Below are positions 30,558 to 37,154 of a DNA stretch of 64,000 nucleotides, piece by piece (the first letter of the stretch is position 1; each line of letters opens with the position of its first letter). The translations under genes and the position numbers were made by a program. The notes beneath the pieces are model-generated. The model was not told the DNA's origin, ran no database searches, and saw only the letters and a program-made list of their open reading frames with translations. The DNA comes from Chromatiaceae bacterium. GTDB taxonomy: Bacteria > Pseudomonadota > Gammaproteobacteria > Chromatiales > Chromatiaceae. The stretch is from contig CP037918.1 in the NCBI GenBank assembly GCA_019356535.1, forward strand, positions 124,001-188,000. Direction: 5' to 3'.

Positions 30558-31426
30558 GCGACTGGTCGTGCGGTTGGCCGGCGCCGGCCAAGCTCAACCT
30601 CATGCTGCGCATCACCGGCCGTCGTGCCGATGGCTATCACGAGCTGCAGACGGTGTTCCAGTTTCTGGATCTGTGCGACGAGCTGGATTTTCGCCTGCGT
30701 GACGATGGTCGGATCGCGTGTCTGGACAGTCTCCCCGGCGTCGCTCCCGAGGCCGATCTCACGGTGCGCGCGGCGCGCCTGTTGCAGGACTGCGCCGGGG
30801 TGGCGCAAGGCGTGGATATCGCCCTGCGCAAACGCCTGCCCATGGGGGGCGGTCTGGGTGGCGGCAGCTCCGATGCCGCCACCGTGCTGCATGCGCTCAA
30901 CCATTTGTGGGGTTGTGGTCTGGACGATACCGAGCTGGCCGAGCTGGGCCTGCGCTTGGGGGCAGACGTGCCCATCTTCGTGCACGGGCATGCCGCCTGG
31001 GCCGAGGGCGTGGGCGAGCGTTTGCACCCCATAGAGCTGCCCGAGCCCTGGTACCTGGTAATTGCACCCGATTGCCATGTCGCGACTGGCGAAGTATTTT
31101 CCGCCCCGGAATTGACAAGGAATTCCTGTCCGATCACAATACGCGCCTTTATTGCGGGCGACCGACGCAACGACTGTCTGGCGGTGGTCCGCAAGCGCTA
31201 CCCGGCGGTGTCGCAAGTCATTGAATGGCTGGAAGATCACGCCGAGGCCCGGCTGACCGGAACCGGTGGCTGTGTGTTCGCCGAGTTTGCCTCGGTCGAT
31301 GCCGCCGAGCAGGTGCGGCAACTGGTGCCGGCCGAATGGCGGGCGTGGGTGGCGCGTGGCTGCAACCGCTCTCTCTTGCGAGAGCGACTGGAGCAAGAGA
31401 ACAACTGGGGTGTCGCCAAGCGGTAA
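30554..31426 (+). CDS. ispE: 4-diphosphocytidyl-2-C-methyl-D-erythritol kinase
   Basis: GHMP kinase of the MEP isoprenoid pathway, phosphorylating CDP-methylerythritol at the 2-hydroxyl. The 290-residue protein has WPAPAKLNLMLRITGRRADGYHELQTVFQF at its start. The ATP loop is in LPMGGGLGGGSSDAATVLHAL (about residue 95) and the C-terminal GHMP motif in EARLTGTGGCVFAEF (about 232). It overlaps the TPR gene by 4 bp. The last codons (GVAKR and stop, 31412-31426), with part of the codons before, lie inside the tRNA-Gln gene: the stop TAA comes from its D-arm. Confidence 0.97.
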   Translation: MSDWSCGWPAPAKLNLMLRITGRRADGYHELQTVFQFLDLCDELDFRLRDDGRIACLDSLPGVAPEADLTVRAARLLQDCAGVAQGVDIALRKRLPMGGGLGGGSSDAATVLHALNHLWGCGLDDTELAELGLRLGADVPIFVHGHAAWAEGVGERLHPIELPEPWYLVIAPDCHVATGEVFSAPELTRNSCPITIRAFIAGDRRNDCLAVVRKRYPAVSQVIEWLEDHAEARLTGTGGCVFAEFASVDAAEQVRQLVPAEWRAWVARGCNRSLLRERLEQENNWGVAKR

Positions 31427-31480
31427 GGCACCGGACTTTGACTCCGGCATTCGCAGGTTCGAATCCTGCCACCCCAGCCA
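31406..31480 (+). tRNA. tRNA-Gln (anticodon TTG)
   Basis: A full cloverleaf of 75 nt with encoded CCA. Acceptor strands TGGGGTG (31406-31412) and CACCCCA (31470-31476) pair. The D-arm includes CAAGCGGTAAGGC, the anticodon stem-loop is CCGGACTTTGACTCCGG with TTG, and the T-arm is GCAGGTTCGAATCCTGC. The tRNA begins inside ispE and is followed by prs, the order ispE-tRNA-Gln-prs known from pseudomonads. Its 3' end is duplicated at 31621 and its T-arm is copied in reverse at 31523. Confidence 0.97.
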
Positions 31481-31493
31481 TATTTGGAAACGG
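31463..31493 (+). repeat. Direct repeat, copy 1 (tRNA-Gln 3' end plus flank)
   Basis: 31 nt covering the 3' half of the T-arm, acceptor strand, CCA and the flank ATATTTGGAAACGG. It is repeated without change at 31621-31651, 158 bp downstream. Both copies are followed at once by a hairpin: CGGTCGC-ATC-GCGACCG (31491-31507) here and a CGGCCG-based one after copy 2. The arms differ in sequence but keep the pairing. Confidence 0.9.
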
Positions 31494-31522
31494 TCGCATC
31501 GCGACCGTGCTGGGAGTATCTT

Positions 31523-31631
31523 GGTGGCAGGGTTCGAACCGTAGAGGTTCGACGGAGGCGCGCAGCGCCGGAGCGCGCCGCCGCAGGCGGCGGCCCGCAG
31601 GGCCGAGGCGCAGCCGAGCTATCCTGCCACC
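31523..31631 (+). repeat. Structured element bounded by an inverted tRNA-Gln T-arm copy
   Basis: GGTGGCAGGGTTCGAACC (31523-31540) is the reverse complement of the tRNA-Gln T-arm/acceptor (31456-31473) at 17 of 18 positions. Its first 11 bases can also pair with 31621-31631. Inside this stem lie consecutive perfect hairpins. The first is TCGAACC/GGTTCGA with loop GTAGA (31534-31552). Three more have a GCA triloop: GGCGC/GCGCC (31557-31569), GCCGCC/GGCGGC (31577-31591) and GGCCC/GGGCC (31592-31604). A short GGC/GCC hairpin, also with GCA, is at 31607-31615. A tRNA-derived palindromic element or a structured RNA are both possible. Confidence 0.75.
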
Positions 31632-31651
31632 CCAGCCATATTTGGAAACGG
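31621..31651 (+). repeat. Direct repeat, copy 2 (tRNA-Gln 3' end remnant)
   Basis: Identical over 31 nt to 31463-31493. It holds only the 3' part of the tRNA and so cannot be a second tRNA gene. A GC-rich hairpin based on CGGCCG arms (31649-31668) follows. The rest of the gap to prs (31669-31761) shows no gene. Confidence 0.9.
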
Positions 31652-31761
31652 CCGCGCCGCGGCGGCCGCGCGAAAAATTCGATCGGGCGGCGCGGGCCGC
31701 CACAAGAGAGAGGTCGCCGGGGCGCGGCCTTCTTTGTCTCTGATACCTAGCGGAGAGCGAC

Positions 31762-32715
31762 ATGCCCGCCAGCAGCATGATGGTGTTTTCGGGGAACGCA
31801 CATCCCGAGCTGTCGGCCGATATCGCCGACTATCTGAGCATCCCGCTGGGCAAGGCGGTGGTCGGCCAGTTCAGCGACGGCGAGGTGATGGTCGAGATCG
31901 AGGAGAATGTACGCGGCCGCGACGTGTTCGTGGTGCAGCCGACCTCGGAGCCGACCAATGACAACCTGATGGAGCTGCTGGTGATGATCGATGCCCTGCG
32001 CTGGGCCTCGGCGCGGCGCATCACTGCGGTCATTCCCTATTTCGGCTATGCGCGGCAGGACCGGCGACCGCGCTCGGCCCGGGTGCCGATCACAGCGCGT
32101 CTGGTGGCGAAGATGATCGCCACCGCGGGTGCCGATCGGGTGCTGACCATGGATCTGCACGCCGACCAGATCCAGGGCTTCTTCGATATCCCGGTGGACA
32201 ACGTGTATTCGTCACCGATCCTGCTGGGTGACATCTGGCGCCAGCAGTATCCGGACCTGATCGTGGTCTCGCCAGATGTGGGCGGCGTGGTACGGGCCCG
32301 CGCGCTGGCCAAGCGCCTGGATGACGCGGACCTGGCGATCATCGACAAGCGCCGGCCCAAGGCCAACGAGGCGCAGGTAATGAACATCATCGGCGATGTG
32401 GCGGGCCGCACGTGCGTGCTGGTGGACGATCTGGTCGATACCGCCGGTACGCTGTGCAAGGCCGCCGGTGCGCTCAAGGCTGCGGGGGCGGCCAAGGTAG
32501 TGGCCTATTGCACCCACGCGGTGCTGTCGGGACCGGCGGTGAGCAATATCCAGGCCTCCGAGCTGGACGAACTGGTGGTGTCCAGCACCATCCCGCTGCG
32601 CGAGGAGGCGAAGGCCTGCAGCAAGATTCGGCAGCTCTCGATCGCCGGCCTGCTGGCCGAGACGATCCGCCGCATCAGCAACGAGGAATCGGTCAGCTCG
32701 CTGTTCGTCGATTGA
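31762..32715 (+). CDS. prs: Ribose-phosphate pyrophosphokinase
   Basis: Makes PRPP from ribose 5-phosphate and ATP for purine, pyrimidine, NAD, histidine and tryptophan synthesis. The 317-residue protein has the family segments [27 protein letters not shown] (about residue 55), the flexible-loop [19 protein letters not shown] (about 100), the metal-binding [11 protein letters not shown] (about 132) and the PRPP loop [20 protein letters not shown] (about 218). The start at 31762 follows [17 protein letters not shown] five codons later is an alternative. Confidence 0.97.
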   Translation: MPASSMMVFSGNAHPELSADIADYLSIPLGKAVVGQFSDGEVMVEIEENVRGRDVFVVQPTSEPTNDNLMELLVMIDALRWASARRITAVIPYFGYARQDRRPRSARVPITARLVAKMIATAGADRVLTMDLHADQIQGFFDIPVDNVYSSPILLGDIWRQQYPDLIVVSPDVGGVVRARALAKRLDDADLAIIDKRRPKANEAQVMNIIGDVAGRTCVLVDDLVDTAGTLCKAAGALKAAGAAKVVAYCTHAVLSGPAVSNIQASELDELVVSSTIPLREEAKACSKIRQLSIAGLLAETIRRISNEESVSSLFVD

Positions 32716-32817
32716 GTGGCGGGCCGATCAGAGCGCAGGCACAAGCCTGCTTCACGGGTCCTGTCCAGTGCCTGGTCGCGGGCGGACAGGGCTGTTACAC
32801 GAGAACGGGAGTTCGTA

Positions 32818-33453
32818 ATGAGCAATACAGTCGATTTGAAAGCCGTCACTCGCGAGGTGCAGGGCAAGGGTGCGAGCCGCCGCCTGCGTCGCGAGGGCAT
32901 GGTGCCCTGCATCCTCTATGGTGGGGGCAAGGAACCGCAGATGATCGCCACCCGGCACAACGAGCTGGTGCACGAATTGGAAGACGAGAGCTTCTTCTCG
33001 CGCGTGCTGACCATCGAGATTGACGGTACGCCCGTCAAGGCCGTGCTCAAGGATCTGCAACGCCACCCGGCCAAGCCTTTCATCCTGCACGCCGATTTCC
33101 AGCGCGTGTCCGAGCACGATGCCATCCGCATGCATGTGCCGCTGCACTTCGTCAACGAGGACAAGGCGCCGGGCGTCAAGGCCGGCGGCGAGGTCTCGCA
33201 CATGCTGGCCGACGTGGAGGTCATCTGCGAGGCTGGTAGCCTGCCCGAGTACATCGAGGTGGATCTCAGCAACATGCAGATCGGCGACATGCTGCATCTG
33301 AGCGACCTCAAGCTGCCCGATGGCGTGCAACTGGCCGCACTGTCGCACGGCGAGGAGTCCGAGGACATGGCTGTGGTCAATATCCATGCTGCGCGCGGTG
33401 TTGCTGCTGCCGCAGAGGATGGCGAGGAAGAAGGCGAGGCCGAGGCCGAGTGA
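32818..33453 (+). CDS. rplY: 50S ribosomal protein L25 (general stress protein CTC type)
   Basis: Binds 5S rRNA. At 211 residues this is the long, two-domain CTC form: the N-terminal L25 domain (VQGKGASRRLRREGMVPCILYGG, and LKDLQRHPAKPFILHADFQRV near 80) and a C-terminal beta-rich TL5 domain with an acidic tail (EDGEEEGEAEAE). The start at 32818 (MSNTVDLKAV) is the family start; the frame extends to 32716 without homology. It follows prs by 102 bp and is followed by a terminator. Confidence 0.96.
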   Translation: MSNTVDLKAVTREVQGKGASRRLRREGMVPCILYGGGKEPQMIATRHNELVHELEDESFFSRVLTIEIDGTPVKAVLKDLQRHPAKPFILHADFQRVSEHDAIRMHVPLHFVNEDKAPGVKAGGEVSHMLADVEVICEAGSLPEYIEVDLSNMQIGDMLHLSDLKLPDGVQLAALSHGEESEDMAVVNIHAARGVAAAAEDGEEEGEAEAE

Positions 33454-33478
33454 TGCGCCGGCAGTTCGGCTGAGAGAG

Positions 33479-33501
33479 CGGCGGCCCCTGGCCGCCGTTT
33501 T
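33479..33501 (+). terminator. Intrinsic terminator after rplY
   Basis: CGGCGGCC (33479-33486) and GGCCGCCG (33490-33497) form a perfect 8-bp stem around a CCT loop, followed by TTTT. It ends 20 bp before the pth start, so pth is probably reached by partial read-through or its own promoter. Confidence 0.75.
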
Positions 33502-33521
33502 CATGTCCGGCGAGGAAGCAG

Positions 33522-34109
33522 ATGATGAAAGGTGATGGCATCCAGTGCGTGGTGGGCCTGGGCAACCCTGGTCCCCGCTATGCGGATACCCGGCACAACG
33601 TAGGTTTCTGGTTCATCGACCGCCTGGCCACGCGTCATGGCGCGGTGCTGCGTGCCGAGAACAAGTTTTCTGGCGAGGTGGCGCGCATCCGCACCGAGAC
33701 GGGCGAGTGCTGGCTGCTCAAGCCCATGACCTACATGAATCACAGTGGCCGCGCCGTCGGCGCCTTCGCTCGTTTCTACCGGATCCCGCCGGAGCGCCTG
33801 CTGGTCGTCCATGACGAGCTGGACCTGGCACCCGGTACCATCCGCCTGAAACGCAGTGGGGGACACGGTGGCCACAATGGCCTGCGTGACATCATCGCCG
33901 TGCTCGGCAGCAAGGACTTCGTGCGCGCCCGTATCGGCATCGGTCATCCGGGGCACCGGGACGCGGTGACCGATCATGTTCTTTCCCGTCCCGGCAAGAT
34001 CGAGCAGGAGGCCATCGAGCGCGGCCTCGACGAACTGGAGCGTCACTGGCCGCTGGTGCAATCCGGTGACTTGCAGGCGGCCATGCATGCGATCCACTCC
34101 GCGACCTGA
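33522..34109 (+). CDS. pth: Peptidyl-tRNA hydrolase
   Basis: Releases peptides from drop-off peptidyl-tRNA. The 195-residue protein has the conserved VGLGNPGPRYADTRHNVGFWFID opening with the catalytic histidine in TRHNVG (about residue 25), the substrate-binding PMTYMNHSG (about 70), DELDLAPGTIRLKRSGGHGGHNGL (about 98) and RARIGIGHPG. A GTPase gene ychF usually follows pth in this gene order; here the minus-strand RND gene follows instead. Confidence 0.97.
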   Translation: MMKGDGIQCVVGLGNPGPRYADTRHNVGFWFIDRLATRHGAVLRAENKFSGEVARIRTETGECWLLKPMTYMNHSGRAVGAFARFYRIPPERLLVVHDELDLAPGTIRLKRSGGHGGHNGLRDIIAVLGSKDFVRARIGIGHPGHRDAVTDHVLSRPGKIEQEAIERGLDELERHWPLVQSGDLQAAMHAIHSAT

Positions 34110-34165
34110 GGAAATCGCGGGGGCGCTCCTGCGCGTATGAGGCCCGTCCCCGAGCCGAACATTCA

Positions 34166-34193
34166 ACAACAAAAAGGCCCGCCGAAGCGGGCC
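34166..34193 (-). terminator. Intrinsic terminator for the RND transporter gene (minus strand)
   Basis: On the minus strand GGCCCGC - TTCG - GCGGGCC (34193-34176) is followed by TTTTTGTTGTTG. A 7-bp perfect stem with a tetraloop and T tract is a textbook Rho-independent terminator, about 40 bp after the RND stop codon. Confidence 0.85.
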
Positions 34194-34205
34194 GAACGGT
34201 CGCAA

Positions 34206-34233
34206 GCCCCGGCAGGGCCGGGGCGTTCTTGTT
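34206..34233 (+). terminator. Terminator-like hairpin after pth (plus strand)
   Basis: GCCCCGGC (34206-34213) and GCCGGGGC (34217-34224) pair perfectly around AGG, followed by GTTCTTGTT. With the opposing hairpin at 34176-34193 it insulates the convergent pth and RND units. Confidence 0.65.
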
Positions 34234-37018
34234 ATCCCTGGAACACGTATCGCGGCTTGAGCCACTTGACGAGCAGCGGCAGTATCATCAGGGCGGTTAT
34301 CACGTCGATGAGCAACGCCTCGCTGATGTAGACCGCCAGCCCCCAGGTGTTGGCCAGATCGGTGCCGACCAGGGGGATGAAGCTGCCGAGCAGCACCACC
34401 ACCGAGAGAATGACTGCCGAGCCGGTGGTGTTGAGCGTGTTGCTCAGGGCGTCAGCCCAGCGCCCTCCGGTAGCGGCCATCTCTTCACGCAGCCGCGAGA
34501 TCATGTAGATCCCGTAGTCCACGCCCAGGCCCATGGCGATCGACAGGGTCACCAGCAGGTGGAAAGCGAGGTTGCCAGACCATTCCTCCACCGAGGTGAA
34601 GTAGCCGCCCAGGCCGTACTGCGCATACAGCGTCACCATCAGGGTGGCGACCAGGATGGTGGCCACGGGCATCGAGCGGAACATCAGGGTGGTGATGACG
34701 AACACCGCCAGCGCGGTCTGTAGCGGGCTGATCAGCCAGTTGTCCATGGCGACCTCGCGGGTCGCCTCGGTGGCACCGAGGAAGCCACCGATACCCGCCT
34801 TCACGTAGTTCGGCCCTTCCTGGCCCAGCGTGTTGTCACACTCCTCGTAGCGCGAGGGCTCGCTGGCCGGGCCACACCGCAGGCCGAAGTTCACCAGCCG
34901 GAAGCCCGGGTCGTTCTTGTGCTCCTCGATGTAGTTCTGGATGTCCATGGTGACCTCGTGGGTCTCCCGCGGGTCCATGGTATTGATGAAGCCCAGCACC
35001 ACGCCTTCGTTCCAGGTCTGAGTGTTGACGAAGGAGTCCATCTCGCCCGCGCCGGTCATGGATTCCAGCAGACCGTTGTACATCTCGATGATCTCGTCCG
35101 GGCTACGGTCGTCATCGGGGTCGATGGCCTTCAGGTAGGCCTCATTGGGCACGCGCAAGTCCTTGATGTCGGGTTTCTCGCCCTGCTCGGCTGCTAGCAG
35201 CATGTTGATCAGGCGGATGTACTGGGTGTACGAGCCGGTATAGCCGACGTACTTGTGGGCACGCAGCCAGTTGTCGAACTTCTCGATGTCGGTATGCAGT
35301 GCGGCCTTGTTGAATACGCCCTGCTGGCCACAGGCTTCTTCGTCCCAGCAGCCCATCTTCTGCTTGTACAGGGCGCACTGTTGGGCCTTCTCCTTCGGGT
35401 CTTCGATATCGTAGACCTCGTCCGGGAAGTAGTTGTCCACACAATCGGGGGCGACGGGTTCCTTGCCCCGGATGGGGATCGACACCGAGATCACGCCGGG
35501 CATGATGCTGTTGAGCACCACCAGGTCCTTCCAGGTCTGCGAACTGCCCTTGAAGGCGGCGCGGGCGTAGTTGATGCCCTTCTCCACCCCCGGCATGATG
35601 TCGCCTTCCTGTTCCAGCTTGACCTGGTCTTCGGGGATGCCCTTCCAGTTGAACAGGTTGGTGTAGTAGGTGGAGACCACCATGATGGCGGCCACCGCGC
35701 CGATGGGGATCCACTTGCCCGGGCCGCTGATCAGCCGGGTGATGAAGCCGCCCACCGATTTCTCCCAGCTGTGCCCTTCGAGGTTCTTGCACTCCTCCTG
35801 CGAGGGCGGGAACTGGGTGAGCAGCAGCGGGATCAGGGTGGTGGTGGTCAGCAGCAGTGTGAGCATGCCGAACATCCCGAAGTAGGCGTAGGCCTTGTAG
35901 AAGGAGATGTCCACGGTTGCCAGGGTCGCGAAGCCGACCATGTCGGTGATGATGGCCAGGGTCGCCGGGATGATGGTGTGCCCGATGGCCATGCGTGCCG
36001 CCGCGTCACAGTCGCCGCTCTTGCCGTGCTCGAGCAGGAAGCGCCGCGTGACCTGTACCGAGTGGCCGATGCCGATAGCCAGCAGCAACATGGGGGTGAG
36101 CACCATCATGGTGGTCAGCTTGAAAGCGGACAGGCCCATCAGGCCCAGCGTCATGATGATGGTCATGAACACGCCGATCAGCGGGAAGATCGCGCCGCGC
36201 CAGTTGCGGAACTCGATCCACAATACCGCGACCACGATCAGAATGGACAGCACGAACAGCCACCACTTGTTGACCAGGTCTTGCAGCATCCAGGCGAGGA
36301 AATACGGCTCGCCGGCAACGTACAGCTCGATGCGATCGTCCTGCGCGACCTCGTCCATGATGGCGCGCACCTGGCGTACCCAGGGCAGGTACATCTCCTT
36401 CACTTCGTCGGTGTAGTCGGCGATCACGTAGGCCGCCTTGGCCACACACTCGTCCTTGTGGTAGTCCTCGTAGGCGCACCGTTTGCCGTCGGGTCCCCAC
36501 ATCGACACCAGCATGGGGGCCATCACCGGGTTGGTCTTGACGCCCTCGCGCAGGAAAGCGAGTTGTTCCTTTGCTACCTGGGGGTCGTCGCTGATGCCCT
36601 CTACCGGGATGAGGCGCTTGAACACCAGGCCGTTCTCGTCGGTGCTCATGTACTTGATCTTCTGCGCCGCGATGTCGATGAAGTTGGCCGGGCGCGAGGT
36701 GGGCAGGGCCTCCAGCTTGTTGTGGATCTCCTGGATCTTGTTGATGAACCAGGGCTGCCAGATGTCGCCTTCCTTCACCTTGAGAGCGAACACCATCAGG
36801 TTGCCCATGCCGAACTTCTCCTCGGCGTAGGCATTGGTGGCGACATAGCGGTTGCTCGGCGGTAACAGGGTGTCGGGGTCGTTGCGGATATCCAGGTTGG
36901 GAATCTGCAGGGCCGAGAGCACCGTGACCACGATCAGGCCGATGATCAGCTTCCAGCGGTTTCTCAGCATGAAGTCCGCGTAACGGTCCGCAAACTTGTA
37001 TTCGTTGTCAGTACTCAT
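34232..37018 (-). CDS. RND/MMPL-family transporter
   Basis: A 928-residue inner-membrane exporter. One membrane helix near residue 20-40 precedes a large periplasmic loop, then five helices (about 260-405). The second half repeats this (helix near 450, loop, helices about 740-915), as in MmpL/HpnN-type lipid exporters. Proton-relay-like charged positions occur in the helices (GLGVDYGIYMISRLREEM; AIITDMVGFATLATVDISFYKAY). The loops carry cysteines in even numbers: two near 179-188, four between about 526 and 563, two near 714-727. Downstream of DUF1302 and DUF1329 genes on the same strand, it fits a trans-envelope lipid or hydrophobic-compound transport role. Substrate unknown. Confidence 0.85.
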   Translation of the reverse strand: MSTDNEYKFADRYADFMLRNRWKLIIGLIVVTVLSALQIPNLDIRNDPDTLLPPSNRYVATNAYAEEKFGMGNLMVFALKVKEGDIWQPWFINKIQEIHNKLEALPTSRPANFIDIAAQKIKYMSTDENGLVFKRLIPVEGISDDPQVAKEQLAFLREGVKTNPVMAPMLVSMWGPDGKRCAYEDYHKDECVAKAAYVIADYTDEVKEMYLPWVRQVRAIMDEVAQDDRIELYVAGEPYFLAWMLQDLVNKWWLFVLSILIVVAVLWIEFRNWRGAIFPLIGVFMTIIMTLGLMGLSAFKLTTMMVLTPMLLLAIGIGHSVQVTRRFLLEHGKSGDCDAAARMAIGHTIIPATLAIITDMVGFATLATVDISFYKAYAYFGMFGMLTLLLTTTTLIPLLLTQFPPSQEECKNLEGHSWEKSVGGFITRLISGPGKWIPIGAVAAIMVVSTYYTNLFNWKGIPEDQVKLEQEGDIMPGVEKGINYARAAFKGSSQTWKDLVVLNSIMPGVISVSIPIRGKEPVAPDCVDNYFPDEVYDIEDPKEKAQQCALYKQKMGCWDEEACGQQGVFNKAALHTDIEKFDNWLRAHKYVGYTGSYTQYIRLINMLLAAEQGEKPDIKDLRVPNEAYLKAIDPDDDRSPDEIIEMYNGLLESMTGAGEMDSFVNTQTWNEGVVLGFINTMDPRETHEVTMDIQNYIEEHKNDPGFRLVNFGLRCGPASEPSRYEECDNTLGQEGPNYVKAGIGGFLGATEATREVAMDNWLISPLQTALAVFVITTLMFRSMPVATILVATLMVTLYAQYGLGGYFTSVEEWSGNLAFHLLVTLSIAMGLGVDYGIYMISRLREEMAATGGRWADALSNTLNTTGSAVILSVVVLLGSFIPLVGTDLANTWGLAVYISEALLIDVITALMILPLLVKWLKPRYVFQG

Positions 37019-37085
37019 GCGTCTCTACTCATTGTTGTCTTTACTACTCTTGTCCGGGTGGACGGACAGCCATCGCTCGGGTGCG

Positions 37086-37126
37086 GGGGCAAAAAGGGCG
37101 GCGCCAGCCGAAACCGTGCGCCGCCC
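37086..37126 (-). terminator. Intrinsic terminator between the DUF1302 and RND genes (minus strand)
   Basis: On the minus strand GGGCGGCGC (37126-37118) and GCGCCGCCC (37104-37096) make a perfect 9-bp stem around 13 nt, followed by TTTTT (37095-37091). It lies between two genes of one apparent cluster, so RND expression would be lowered relative to the outer-membrane protein or driven from a second promoter. Confidence 0.75.
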
Positions 37127-37154
37127 TGCAATGGTCAAGTGTGCTGCGGGTGCA

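Noticed and set aside
31463-31651. Phage or island attachment site (attL/attR) at tRNA-Gln
   Set aside because: The direct repeat of a tRNA 3' end looks like an att pair, but only 127 bp lie between the copies and they hold no integrase or gene; a minimal remnant cannot be excluded.
31218-31778. Open frames over tRNA-Gln and its downstream element on both strands
   Set aside because: One contains the peptide VAGFEPANAG, a known by-product of translating tRNA genes in antisense; the others are Arg/Ala-rich readings of the hairpin stack.
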